From Zygnema cylindricum (Eukaryota > Streptophyta > Zygnematophyceae > Zygnematales > Zygnemataceae): 53,229 bases of DNA. The DNA lies in the NCBI GenBank assembly GCA_037447655.1, contig JBBHKE010001054.1, positions 1 to 53,229 of the forward strand. The letters are read 5' to 3'. This document shows positions 19,896 to 31,960 of the stretch, in pieces; the stretch's first letter is position 1, and each line of letters starts with the position of its first letter. Position numbers and translations under genes: made by a program. The notes beneath the pieces were generated by a model that had not been told where the DNA came from, ran no database searches, and worked only from the letters and a program-made list of their open reading frames with translations.

Positions 19896-20084
19896 GACCT
19901 CTGGTAGGGGGTAAAAAATTATCGCTATAAATTCGAAATTCGATATATAGAAAATATCGAGTGGTCAAAGGCCTCGATATATCGGACCGGGACCAGCAAA
20001 TTATATCGCTATGCATTTTAAAATATGTAATACTATTTGAATTTAGTATTTCATAATATTATATTTTATTGACACGTGAAATAG
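19775..20084 (+). repeat. 310-bp direct duplication, copy 2
   Basis: Partner of 18242-18551; I saw no difference by eye. The 61-codon minus-strand frame present in both is a consequence of the repeat and not evidence of a gene. Confidence 0.85.
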
Positions 20085-20553
20085 TATGGTATGCCACGTA
20101 TGACTTGAATTTAATTACGTAACGTCGATCTAGACAGGCGTAACATATAACGGTCAAAAAAGTATGACGTTACAGAATTAGTACGTATATGAGCGAAAAT
20201 TTAGTAATGGATAAGTCACACTAATTTCGTATACAAATGATGATCTATCATCATTGTTTTTGCAGGCTGTTTTGTTTTTTCTTGAGCAACTTGCAGCCAG
20301 TAAGAATTATGTAGTTCTTTGTCGATTTTCAGCAAAAAAAAACAAACATTATTTTAATTTTTATATTATAGAAAGACTACATTTTTATCTCTTCTCATGG
20401 AGGTTTGCGTCTGATTTCTCAAAACTTCTACAATTTTTTTTTGTAACAATTGTTTTTCGCATGTCACAGAAATATCCAATTTTCAATGAAATTTTAGGTA
20501 GAGAATATACTCATTATTCTCAGGTCTTCACTTTTTAACTGGAGATTAATTTT

Positions 20554-20584
<31 letters not shown>

Positions 20585-20916
20585 AGTGGAAAGGCGTACA
20601 AATCACTATCGTTTCCAAAAGGGCCAATTGTAGTAAAATGGGCTAAAAAAGAATTAAAAAAAAAAGGGGTCATTGCCCATCCCCGAAAAATGTTGTAAAC
20701 CTATTTATTTTCCAATTCTCACATGCTTTTGTACGGACCATTTTTTAATTGGAAGTGAAGTTTTCAACCATTTGAAAACAGAATATGTGCATGTGAAGTA
20801 AACTTGCAATTTGATTTGAAAATGTTAAAGAACAATGGACAAGAAAAAAAGAAGATGGATTTCTGTGTGTTTGTCCAATAATGTAAAGTATTAGACCAAA
20901 TAACTAGATAATGGAA
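20085..20916. other. Intergenic, AT-rich, poly-T at about 20550-20585
   Basis: No gene recognised. A T-run of about 30 followed by low-complexity DNA. Confidence 0.5.
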
Positions 20917-21138
20917 AACTGCCCTCCTTCCCTCCTTTCCTCCTTCCCTCCTTCCCTCCTTCCCTCCATCCCTCCTTCCTTCCCTCTTTCCCTCTTTTCC
21001 TCTTTCCCTCCATCACTCCTTCCCTCCTTCCCTCCTTCTCTCCCTCCTTCCCTCTTTGCCTCCTTCCCTCCTTCCCTCCTTTCCTTTCCTCCTTTCCTTC
21101 CCTCATTCCCTCCTTCCCTCCTTCCCTCCTTCCCTCCT
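20917..21138 (+). repeat. (CTTCCCTC)n microsatellite
   Basis: Repeated CCTCCTTCCCTCCTTCC units on the + strand (purine-rich on the other strand). Frames across it are low-complexity. Confidence 0.95.
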
Positions 21139-22165
21139 AAGAAAGAGTAGATATTGTAAAAATGCACAGAGAAAAACTGAGAATCTGTTATTAGTGACAA
21201 AATAAACTGGTAATCACGCAAATTAGTGTCGCTTTTGAATTGAAATTTTTCAACATTTGGTCTTCATTTGGCATTCAAATAGGTGGAGAAGTTGTAAATT
21301 GTGACACATGTCTCACTGTCACCATTGGTCACGAAATTGCTGCAAATATTGTGTCAATCCCATTAATTTTGTCAATTTACATAAACTGTCAAAACAAAAC
21401 AAAAATAAATAAAAAATTCACAGGTGTATATCACCAATTACCAATATATTATTTTAGAAGGACTTGTCCACAAAAAACAGACAAGAAATTAAAGAATATT
21501 CAAAATAAATTCTCTGTTTTATATCATTTGTCCCAACACCATAATCGAACGGAAGAAATTTTGCATCGATTTAATCATCACTCCAAAGATCGTGACACTC
21601 GTCACACATTTCCAGGTCAAACGATATACTTTTACCTTTCTCTTGGTTAAGTTTTATGGCGGTAAAATAAATGCCTTAATTTTTTTTAGCTATTGTTTGG
21701 TATAGGCGGTTAGAATAGAAAAAATATCATTTGACTTCTGTTTTTTATTTTTGGGAGGTGATACAGACGTCTTACTTGTTTTTAACTTTTAGTACTACAA
21801 ACTAATCCCGCAGTACTTTGAAACTCTGACAAATTTATGTTTTCTACTTGTCGGCCGTTTTCTAGTTGTCGGCCGCTACACCAGTTGCACATTTCTAGTA
21901 TTTTAAAAACATAATTTGCAAGCAGACAAGAAAAACTGCACAAAAAACTCAGATAACCGAAAAAGACAATTTGGAACAAGTATTGTGGCATAAAGACCTG
22001 CTAAAAACTATAAAATAAGAAACTTCAATATATCGGCGTATCCCGATATATTGACAAAACATCGCAATGTAGAACTTCTCAATGTATCGTAGCGATATAT
22101 CGACTATCGGGTACCCAAAATTAGGTACATATCATATATCGCAAGAGGCTTTCGATACACAACAC
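21139..22165. other. Intergenic, nothing coding
   Basis: A TATCG-rich stretch at about 22020-22160 resembles the DNA that follows family B at 18366-18480. Otherwise nothing recognised. Confidence 0.45.
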
Positions 22166-22368
22166 TACACCGCGAATCGTTATTAGCGTTGAGAAATTGT
22201 TAGTGTAAAGAAAAAATTAGCGTCATTTATTCTAATTTAGTACCGGGAGACGTGGCAGATTATGGTCCACGTCCTTAAATAGTGTAGTTTACTCTATTTA
22301 AGGTATTAATGTCAAAATTTTGGGGCGCCGATATAGAGTTCATAACGCTAATAACTATTCGCGGTGTA
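22166..22368. mobile_element. Family A element, 203 bp
   Basis: Well-preserved copy: left end TACACCGCGAATCGTTATTA, right end TAATAACTATTCGCGGTGTA. The interior contains GACGTGGCAGATTATGGTCC, shared with other short copies in either orientation. Confidence 0.85.
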
Positions 22369-22864
22369 CAGTACTGTACTTTTTTGTATTATCTGTCCAG
22401 TAACCCCATGGGACACGACCATGGAAGCTTCTTGAGGATACGAAAGTTAGTAGTATACGGTCGGAACCTTTAGTTATTTAGCCCAAAGTACGGCTTAACA
22501 GGACGGCAAGCCATGTAAACCAGTCAAATAGCGGCAACAATTCCGCATGTGACTCCAAAGTACACAAGTTTTTTAACCGTACGAGTTTACGCTACAACTG
22601 ATCGTGTTTCGTAACTGCTTCAGTGCACGTGTACACGTGCTTCAGTTTTCGTTTACTGCATTATTTTTTGTCCTGTCGTTAGATATAATTCGGCGCTATA
22701 GTTTCGTCTCGCGTAACAGTCGACGTCAGCATAATGTAACGGCGTATGTACGTTTTGGTTTAAAAGTTCTCATCGGCCGACATAGGTTGTAAGCACTATG
22801 GCAAGTTTTGCGAAAGACCAAAACACATAAGTACTAAAAGTATAGTAATTCAAGTACAAATGAA
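22369..22864. other. Intergenic, nothing recognised
   Basis: No exon or repeat boundary recognised; the 62-codon frame here has no family resemblance. Confidence 0.45.
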
Positions 22865-23010
22865 ACTACACCGCGAATAGTAATTAGAGTAAAGAAAAAA
22901 TTATAGTAAAAAAAGTAAAAAAAGATAATTAGAGTTATGAACTCTAGTTTGTGTGATATAACTTTTTCAAAAAGGAAATTTACTCTAATTTATCAATAAC
23001 TCTTATTTGG
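22865..23010. mobile_element. Family A element, left end only
   Basis: Left terminus TACACCGCGAATAGTAATTA; right terminus not found. Confidence 0.4.
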
Positions 23011-23422
23011 TCGTAAATTTGGGCACTTAATATATCCACTGTTAATTAATGACATGTACAAAATCTGACAAAACGTACAGTTTCACGTCATTATGACGTT
23101 TGAATTACGCGGTTTGTTAAAACGCGGTTACTAAGGGTGAAGTCTGATTACTAAGGGTGAAGTCCCATCAGACTAAAAGAGGAGTAGTTTACAAAAATCC
23201 ACGACTATCCATACCAAATCATACCGCTTAATTTCTTTTTATAGGAAAAACAACATTACAGAGAATCTTGCCAATACTCTCTGAAGGTCTAGGAGATAAT
23301 ACTGACCGTCGGATGTTCATCCGCGAGGCGTTCACTTCATTTTTCTCTATAATTGTCAACCCACCTCGAAGAGGTGGGTTGGTAGAGACAAAAAAAAAAT
23401 CATGACACGAGAGACGATTAAG

Positions 23423-23811
23423 CTACACCGTGAATCGTTATTAGCGTATAGAAATTATTAGTGTATATAATGAATTAGTGTCATGTACTCTAATTTGTGT
23501 ATCAATACCATTTTCAAAAAAAAGTTTAATTGTAATTTCTCCATAACGTTGATTTGGGTATACATGATCCGCCGTCGTAGCATATACTGTAAAATAGGTA
23601 GAAGTACAAAATCTGACAATCCGTACGTTGTGGCGTCCGTCCCCTAACATATTCCATAATTCTATTTTGGGTTTGCGAATGTATAATCATTACACCGTGC
23701 ATAATTATACACTAAAATAGGTACGAGTATAAATTGTCGAAATGTACGAGTATGTGTACTTTCACTTAAGTTCATTCGTGACTCTAATAAGCGTTTGTTT
23801 CGCACGCGGTG
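23423..23811. mobile_element. Family A element, about 390 bp, diverged right end
   Basis: Left terminus TACACCGTGAATCGTTATTA; candidate right terminus ACTCTAATAAGCG...GCGGTGA. Confidence 0.5.
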
Positions 23812-24199
23812 AATATGATAATAGTAAAAAAGGTGCGATTTCAACGTATGCGAAACGTTCATTGTCACGTCGTATAGTCGAATCTATGCATCGGGTTGTA
23901 AAACGCAGTTACGTTACAATGCTATGAAACCGTACAATTTCAATATGTTCATTCAGTTAGATTTGTATTGTACAATGAACAAAACTATAACGGGAGGTAT
24001 TATATGTCTACGTTTCATTCCACATAACGTACATTGAACTCAGTGATTGATTTTCATTTTGTTGTCGTTCGCGGAGAGAAGAACGTTGTGTGACGTTAAA
24101 TGAGGACCCTTAATCTTAATTAGGTGCTCGGTGGGTTGCTCTATTAGAATCAATGCATTGTAATATTGGGTCTTAAGACTAATAAGGATGCGTTTACTT
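23812..24199. other. Intergenic, nothing recognised
   Basis: No supported feature. Confidence 0.4.
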
Positions 24200-24224
24200 A
24201 GATCAAACGTCAAACCAACCTCTT

Positions 24225-24620
24225 ATTAGTATCACAGTTAATTCTAATTGAACTTCAAACGACCAAAAAACACATGTCCAAGATGACGCAAAATGTACTT
24301 GTGGTTTTGCCCATTTTTCGTACGGCGTAATATTTTCTCGTTGGAAGTCCCATTTTCTGTGAAAACGACGGAAAAAAACCCTTACTTGAACACATGGGAA
24401 CACTCCCTAAATGCTCGTCGTTGTTACTTTATAGAGTTAACGACACTAAGGGTACGCTCCCATGTGTGAGAGTAAGGGTTCTTCAGTTTTTCCTGTCTTT
24501 TTTGTCCAAAACAGAGCTGGCAACAATAAGATCCCTTGCCGTACAAATAAATTGTGAAATACCATGGTATAATCTGCGTCATCTTGAAACTTAAACTGTA
24601 ATACAGCTTGTCGTCTTGCT
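24225..24620. repeat. Long imperfect inverted repeat (arms about 190 bp)
   Basis: The left arm (about 24225-24415) pairs with the right arm (about 24447-24620). Matching blocks in order are CAAGATGACGCA, TTTCGTACGGC/TTTGTACGGC, CATTTTCTG/CTCTGTTTT, and CACATGGGA next to the loop. A transcript would fold into a long imperfect hairpin. Confidence 0.65.
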
Positions 24621-24979
24621 TCTTTCGACCCACTCCGACGTCATTCCATCTCGTTTTCAAACTTTACTTGAAAGCGACTCGAAAGTCGATTTTACTTAAA
24701 GTAGTGGTCAAACAACGAATAGGATTATGTTTTTGTTGTAAAATTTTAAGATAATTTTGCAAAACGCGTACACAAGAAAAAAAAAATTGTACGTTTGCAA
24801 CCTACGGGCTTTTCAATTTTCCGTTTCCAAACTGTACTGACATCTTTCCGTGCAGGGGTCTCAGGCAACGGATTGTCATTTCGCAATAGTGAAATCCTAG
24901 AAGGCGCCTCTCTCCCACTCCCTCTCGTCTTGTGTTTTTCGACCCACGGCCACGTCAAGAAACGTCATTTCAACCTTTA

Positions 24980-25010
24980 TTTTAAAACACATCGGCGATG
25001 TGTTTTAAAA
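24980..25010. repeat. Perfect 15-bp palindrome, 1-nt centre
   Basis: TTTTAAAACACATCG, one G, then its exact complement CGATGTGTTTTAAAA. Stable hairpin or cruciform; function unknown. Confidence 0.9.
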
Positions 25011-25087
25011 CAAAGTATTTTCGATAAACAAATAGGAACACATATTTGCGCGTGTCAAAAAACTTAAAAAAATTCAAACAAATTCAA

Positions 25088-25193
25088 GCGACGACGAAAA
25101 GTACACTATTCGCTATGTTTTGTCCGGTTGTGTTAAGTATGACGAGGAAAAGTACAAAATTTGTTTTGTTTTGTCCGTTTGCGTCTTGTATGG
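25088..25193 (+). repeat. Tandem duplication, about 52 bp x 2
   Basis: GACGACGAAAAGTACA..TTTTGTCCGGTTG..GTATG followed by GACGAGGAAAAGTACA..TTTTGTCCGTTTG..GTATG. Confidence 0.65.
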
Positions 25194-25379
25194 AGTTTTT
25201 TTGGCAAGGGTCTTAAGCTTCTGATGCCATTTCACGTTGATTAGACAAGCGACGCAAAGGCAAAGCGTATCTTCTTCAGTCATGAAACGACACAAGCAAG
25301 AAGGCGCTACGTCCATAGTGTCACGATGAGATTTGCGACGTGACAAGCAATTACAAAAAATAACGTACGTCATCACAGA

Positions 25380-26049
25380 TTGTAGACGTCAACAACCATC
25401 GCGGGCATTGTCAACGTATATGTTGAAAAAATATATTTTTTATCCTCTCCCTCTCTTTACTTCTTAAGTAATCGCAAACTTTTAGAAGGATAGTAAGAGA
25501 AGGCCATGCCTGCCCGTCAATAAGATATGCTCAGGGAAACAAAGAATAGGGTGGTATTGGCCAAGATTTGATCTTGGCCCTACACATTAACGTACTAGCT
25601 TACCTTTCTCCGTATGTATCCAGCTGATGTAGAAGAGTCGATACTCAAATGGGGTGTGATGCCTTTTTAAATATTTACATACCAAAAGCATTCATTTAAC
25701 GAAACTAGGCAAACTGCGGCACATGGAAACGGAGAAATTGAATGCGCGAGGAATGTTTGGTGCGCCGCATAAATCAACAGTTGTCGAATAAAGAATTTTA
25801 TGATCGGACGTCCCACGTAAGCATCGACAACCTTGAATGGTATTTTTGGCGGCTTAGGCCAAAGAGCCACAAAATGACACGTGACAGCACCTCAATTAAT
25901 AACAAAAGAGAAGGTACAAATCCATGGCGTCGATTAGGGGATGTACAAGGATTTTATTGGTGTCGTACAAAAAATCGTACATTTCGTATGGGGGCTAGTC
26001 TACTTTATCCACTGTACAAAATGTACCATACAGTCTTCTTATTGGTCGT
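25380..26049. other. Intergenic, unrecognised 104-codon frame only
   Basis: A frame at 25742-26056 (+) has no recognisable domain or coding context, and I do not call it a gene. Confidence 0.4.
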
Positions 26050-26380
26050 TAACTGAGTAGAGAAGGGTTGTGAGTAGGGCTTTAGGACTTAGGAAGTTTT
26101 TGGGTCCCTCTCTCCGAAAAGAGAGCTTGTTCATATTGGTTGGCTTTCAACAACCATAACCAAGTGCTCGGTTGAGCAATTTCATAAATTATTTTTGCGT
26201 TTTGCTCAGGGGAGCCTTATCTTCATTGGGGTGAAGTTGTGGATTTGAATTGCCTGCGTGTCAGATATTAATTGGGAAAGTCAAAGAGGGCAATCTTTTT
26301 CAAGAGGGAATTTTGTGTTGTACATTTTGTGGGCTCACAGAGTCAATTGAGTTTCATAATCGTCACACGCTTAAGTTAAG
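26050..26380 (+). ncRNA. Candidate structured RNA or structured repeat, copy 2
   Basis: Diverged relative of 18552-18860. Hairpins CTCTCT..AGAGAG, GGTTG..CAACC, TGCTC..GAGCA, GCTC..GAGC and CTTCA..TGAAG sit in the same order, with paired substitutions relative to copy 1 in three stems. Family unknown. Confidence 0.4.
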
Positions 26381-27680
26381 TAACAATTTTGTTGTTACAC
26401 ATAGGGACACTTGAAATCCCAGTCTGCTGGATATGCGTTAAAAAACAAAGTAGTTTGCTAAGTTACAAGTACATGGAGACATACCCTCATTCTCTTACAC
26501 TACCGTTTCTATCTTGCACTTTACAGAGTGAAACACGACAATAATGGTATAAAATGAGAGAGCTCTAAAAATTATTTCGTTTAACTATCTTTGGGCGTAG
26601 TTTCATAAACGGTAAATAGTGTGAAAAGTCTAAAAGACAAAATAGGGAATCCATGGCGTAAAGTTTTAGAATTAATGACGTTTATGCGGTCACAAGTGAG
26701 CATGACGTCGAAATGTCACAAAACCCTAGATTTAACGTCGCAAAATAACATAGTTGTACAGATCGCATATTAAGCACGATACGAACGCTCGAATAATACG
26801 TACGGTTCGCATCTAACTATTTTTGAAAATTGATAAAATGCGTATCTGGCAATGTACCTGTACATTTTTGTACATTTACGTAGTGCGTCCCTATATATTA
26901 GAACGTTTAGGGTTATTTAAGGTGGACTTTACGGTTTTTAGGGTACATTCTTGTACACTGGGTATATTTCAGGACAACTATCGTCTATTTTTTGTACATT
27001 TAGGTATAGTGTCCTTATATGTCCGTACTTTTGACGGTTATGATTTTAAGGCTCTTAGAGTACATTCCCGTACAATTCCGTATAGTTATGTTAGTTTTCG
27101 TACATTTACTTATAGTGTCCTTATTTTTGTGTACTTTTTAGGGCTATTTAACGGGTGATGTTACAGTTTTAGGGTGCATTTTGGTACATTACGTACAATA
27201 ACGCATAGTCCAGTACAACTGCCCTACATTTTACTTACTTTTATGATTTTTAGGTTACACTTTCCATATATTTCCGTAATTTCTGTATTATTTCCGTACG
27301 TTTTAGGAATATGTTGGATTTTTTAGGGTTAAGCGGACAATATCCGTACATTTTTGTATGCCGTACAGCAAAAACTAAACAAAATTTACGAAAAGTAAAG
27401 GATCGACGAATACTACGTAAAAATCGGAAAAAAGTGAAAATTCGCTCGAATTGAGCAACTTTGCAAAAAATTGACGCCTATAACCGTCGCTATTTTGTAA
27501 ACGTCACCAATTGTCGCTACTGTGGTTTACACAACCGTCACAAATTGTACCACGTCTACAACCGTCACAGTTTAAAGTAACGATTTCGCATCTGAACACT
27601 CACGGAGAAACTTCACTTAAAAACAAAGGTACGAGTCTAAGTTTCGGTTACATGAGGAACCCTGCCCTCCGATTCATTGC

Positions 27681-27879
27681 TACACCGTGAATCGCTATTA
27701 GAGTATATAACGCCAATTCGGTGCCCTTTAAAAAAAAAAAAAACTTGAAATACAATTAATAACGCTATTTAAGTACGTGGACCATAATCTGCCACGTCTC
27801 AGGTACTAAATTAGAATCAATAACGCTAATTTTTTTTGACGCTATTTAATCCTTGACTCTAATAGCGATTGGCGGTGTA
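27681..27879. mobile_element. Family A element, 199 bp, inside the foldback element
   Basis: Left end TACACCGTGAATCGCTATTA, right end CTAATAGCGATTGGCGGTGTA minus its first base. Interior GTGGACCATAATCTGCCACG is the reverse complement of the 22166 copy. Confidence 0.85.
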
Positions 27880-28199
27880 CTGTACCATCCACACCGACAA
27901 AAAGTCCATCGAATCTTGAGTCTTTTCTTTATGCGGTCCGTACCTAGAATATACATACGAACACCGACAATTTGTCAATTTTCCCTCTTATAATTCAATA
28001 AAAAAGGTACGGTCAGAGTAAAGTAAAAAAAGAAGGCGAAAACTCCCACCATTAAAAATGTTAAATAGCTCAACTCGACATTGTTCAATTGATTTTCAGT
28101 TCATAGGCGGGGGGATATTACGGGTATGTCACCAAAAAAATATTTAATTTATTTGTATGTGCACCATTAACAGTGTATAAAACCTTCCTTGTACGCAAA

Positions 28200-28345
28200 C
28201 TACACCGCGAATCGTAATTAGAGTAAATTACTCTAATTCGGTCGCTCGAAATTTCGAGTCTATCGCATCAAATAGAGTAATCGATTCTAATTTTTTCATT
28301 ATTATAATTTAGGTGAATTTTAATTAGCGTAAAAAATTATAACAT
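28200..28345. mobile_element. Family A element, left end only
   Basis: TACACCGCGAATCGTAATTA at the left; no right terminus found. Confidence 0.4.
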
Positions 28346-29294
28346 AGGTTTTTTTTTAAATAGTGTTGAGTACTGATGACGTCTGACAGTGCAAAATTGT
28401 ACTTTTATAAGTAAAAAGGTACAAATAATGATTTAATAGAATCACGCTCGCACTTGAAATCGCACTAAACAAAAAAATCAATCACATTGAAAAAAATCGT
28501 TGATGTCCAATTCGTACGGATTTCAACTTTTTTATGAAAACTACGTAATATTCGTCTTTTTCATACTTTTCGTAAAATTCGTGTAGATTTCGCTGTACGG
28601 CCATGTTCAAAAACGTACGGAAAGCGTAATCTTAGCAAATCCTTAAAAATCTTAAAAAGTACGGAAATTTAACAGAAATGTCCGAAATTATATGAAAATG
28701 TGCCCTAACAAACCTAACCGTACGGAATATCTACGCAAGCCGTACTGAAATAAAAAGGAGCGTACGGCAATGTACCTTGGAAACCCTAAAATTCCCCTAA
28801 ATAACCCTAAAATGTACGAAAATAGACGAGCACTGTACGTCTGTGTAAAAATAATGTACGTGTACAAAGCAGGGTACGCAAATTATTAACTTTTCAAAAG
28901 CGTTTGATGCGTACCGTACGTAGTATTCGTTAGTTTATACCGAGCGTAATATGCGCACGGGACATCTATGAAAAATATATACAACAATTGTACGAATTTA
29001 TACAACAATTGTACAGAGTTTGATGAAAAGACAAGTTGCCCTTCGTAGTACTTTCTGTCCGATAAACTGAAGAGAATTTTTATGGAAATGTACAGAATTG
29101 TACTGAAAGTACGGACTTTCACGAAAAGAGAATGGTACGGAAATTGTGCGTTTTACATGTACGAAATAGTACGGATTCACAATCACTAAATATTTTTTCA
29201 AATCGACCTCTCCGATTTCTACTTGATATTCGCGCGTTTGAATCGCGAGTAAAATACGACTTGAACAGCTATGCAAAAAAGCAATTCCGTTGAC

Positions 29295-29815
29295 AGTAGC
29301 AGATCCCCCTCCGTGGTAGGTTTCCCGTTGCAGATTTTGTCTTATGTGCGAATACCTGCCTACCTTCTTTTGTCGGCTTCCCAGCTGGAAACTGGAAAAC
29401 GAATCAAAATTCGAATCTTTTAGAGATGGTTGACGGTAGTCCTCCGCTTGTGAAATACTACCGTACCGTACTATACCGTACCGTACCGTGCCGCAATGTA
29501 CTGTAATTTGTGCAGAACACTGTGAATCGCTATTAGCGTTAATAACGCTAATTCGGCGCCCCCAAATTTAGACCTATTAATAATAATATTTTTGACCTTA
29601 AATTCCAACGCTAATAGTGAGTACTTTCGTCATGAGTGCTTGCCTACTAGCTGACAAAAGGTGACGTTGGAGACTCCTTGGAGTTTACACGTCACCTACA
29701 TTGAGAGCTGTCGCGTATGGTGCCAACTTTGTTTTCTTCCTTCAGGCTGAGTCAGACCACCGCATCTCCAACCTTCGCGTGAAACCAGGTCGCGAGGGAG
29801 GTTTGTAACTTTAAC
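29295..29815 (+). repeat. Repeat D, copy 1 of 3
   Basis: Blocks in order: CCCCCTCCGTGGTAGG, TTTTGTCGGCTTCCCA, TGGTTGACGG, a short family A piece, CATGAGTGCTTG, AGCTGACAAAAGG, TACACGTCACCTAC. It ends in a block (ACCGCATCTCCAACCTTCGC) shared with 32990-33025. Confidence 0.7.
29515..29615. mobile_element. Short family A remnant within repeat D copy 1
   Basis: Left end ACTGTGAATCGCTATTAGCG, followed by CGCTAATTCGGCGCCC and a right piece AACGCTAATAGTGAGTAC. Confidence 0.55.
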
Positions 29816-29957
29816 TTTCAACTGTTAAGCTTTAAGCGTTGAAGTTTTTTCGTATATCGATATAGAAACTTGTAACATTGCGATAGAATAAACGTGACGC
29901 ACGAACTTCTTGAAAATTTGAAATCGATTTGCATCGGTTTTACATCCAGCACTACAC

Positions 29958-30494
29958 TACACCGCCAATCGTTATTAGCGTTGTGTACACTAATTCCGTC
30001 CCGCTTTTTTTTTTTTATTCTCCATTAGTTCATTCTATTTTTTCCTTTATTCTATTTAGGGTTTATTTCAGTACGTTGTCTCTTAAATAGAGTGGTATAC
30101 GGAGAGTGTCAGACCGTGCATAAATGTACCTTTTTACGTTAAAAAGTACAATAAATTAGTTTTAGTAACCGCGGACGCATGAGAATGTGCGTTCTAAAAA
30201 GGAAAAAAAACCAGGTCGTAAAACATCCCGCTCGCACATATTCGTCCGACAGCCGCGTTTCGACAGTGTGAATGTACGATTTGTGTACGATGAATCAGAT
30301 TTTGTACAAAGACCTATATTAGTGTAAGCATGTTTGCGACCGACATTTTTTTTTTCAAAGATCCAAATTACCAAAACCAAACAATTACAATGTATGATAA
30401 TTTACAAAATTATCAAATTCTTAAATAGCGTACACCACGGTAATTATTTTTATACGCTAAAAAAACTTACACGCTAATAACGATTGCCGGTGTA
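29958..30494. mobile_element. Family A element, 537 bp
   Basis: Left end TACACCGCCAATCGTTATTA and right end TAATAACGATTGCCGGTGTA are close inverted repeats. Same long subfamily as 15855-16396. Confidence 0.85.
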
Positions 30495-30566
30495 CAGTAC
30501 AGTAATAAAGTTTCAAAGTTTCTTTGCACGTTTTTTTTTTCCTTTTCAGAATTTAGTCGAGACTTT

Positions 30567-30976
30567 TCAAACCGTACTGACCGTACTAGCCGTACTAAAG
30601 CGGTACTTTCTGATGGTGATGCGGTTTGGGTTGACGCGGTTAGAGAAAAAAAGGCAAAGCTTATAAACAAAACGTACTGGATTCTGTACGGCAGTAACAT
30701 CTTCCAGAGTGCACTAAAAAATCACCGTCCACTTCTGCGATCCGATCATTGCCTTTCGGTCATAGAAAAGCTACCGACCGTACTGACCGTACTTAAGCGG
30801 TTCATGCCGATAGTGATGCGGTTAGGTTGACGCGGTTAGAAAGAAAAAGTCCGAACCAAATGTACGGAAACGTCCTGTACGGAAGGATCGTCCTCCACAG
30901 CCAACAAATATACAGCGCACTAAATCACCGCTGTCCACTTCGGCGATCCAATCATTGCCTTTCGGTCAAAGAAATG
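30567..30976 (+). repeat. Tandem duplication, about 205 bp x 2
   Basis: Unit 1 (about 30567-30770) and unit 2 (about 30772-30976) share ACCGTACTGACCGTACT, GTGATGCGGTT, TTGACGCGGTTAGA, ATCATTGCCTTTCGGTCA. No domain in the small frames across them. Confidence 0.75.
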
Positions 30977-31483
30977 GCACATACGAAGAGCGGCATACAT
31001 ACATTGACACGTGGACTGCATTAATTGTAGATTGTCCGAAAGGAGGAGGGAAGACCGCCCTACATCCCATGCCCCACCGCCCTCCTTCCCTCCCTTCATC
31101 TACTTTTAAAGGCACTGCCCATGGTTCACAAGCAATAAAAGTATTTTGTTGTATTAGTCGAAATCGTTAAAGGAAATAGTGAGATCCAATCGTGAGTCCC
31201 CAACACACGTGTGGGAATGAGAAAAAGTGTGTATTCTAACTAATTAAGTTAGTTCCCTTTCGTTTGACTTGTCGTATATAATAATCCGACGAGAAACAAA
31301 ATTCTATTGGCCGAATGTTTTGTCTCAAAGGAAATGTGCTCATAATTTTTTTAATTTTGACGCTCTAGGTGGACACGTGTCCTAAAGTGGAAATGCGACA
31401 GAGTTCAACAAGTTTGAAAACGCTAATGTTAAAGACTGCAATTTCATTGGACAATTTTTAGTCAGAAAAAAATAATTATCCTA

Positions 31484-31960
31484 AGGGTGAACCTCCATCC
31501 TCCATCAGGCGAAAAGCGAGGTTGTTTACCGTAAAAATTGCATTTTCGTACAGGGCCGTCCTTTTTTTTTTTGAAAAACAAGTTTACACGAGACTTGTTA
31601 AGATTCTCCAAACTTTTGGGCGACATCGTCGATCGTCCGATTCGATGTTTTCGAAGCAACCGCTCATTCTATCGAAGTGTCTGGATATTGTCATCAGTTG
31701 TTTTCAAGGAGTTAACACACAGCACGTGTAAAACTTGTACACGTGGACATAAAACATATGATGTACGGCGGACGATATTACAGCTTAACTGTTGGCAAAC
31801 GCATGTGCCTTCGGACAGGCGGGATTCAGATCCACCGGCGCGATGTACGGCTAGCTGACTCCATGACACGTCATAGCGCCATGTGACTTACCTTAAGGTG
31901 GATGGAAATCCGGCAGAAAAAATCAATGACTGAGTACATTCCGTACAAATGATATTGCAG
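31484..31960 (+). repeat. Dispersed repeat family C, copy 2
   Basis: Partner of 12021-12440 (see there); its tail (CCATGTGACTT, GGTGGA.., AATCC(G/A)GCAGAAA) recurs at 33165-33220. Confidence 0.65.

Larger units (their letters stand above)
26761..28945. mobile_element. Foldback-like element with long inverted arms
   Basis: Left arm about 26761-27480, right arm about 28490-28945. The reverse complement of the right arm follows the left arm through CGCATATTA, TACGTACGGT, TTTTGAAAA, GGGTTATTTA and, near the inner end, TTTACGAAAAGTA and GACGAATA(C/T)TACGTA. The centre (about 1 kb) holds two family A copies. No transposase frame. Confidence 0.7.

Noticed and set aside
18298-20016. Two identical 61-codon minus-strand frames (18298-18483, 19831-20016)
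   Set aside because: Identity comes from the 310-bp DNA duplication; the sequence has no recognisable domain.
25742-26056. 104-codon + frame
   Set aside because: No family resemblance, no conserved copy, and it overlaps the start of a repeated segment.
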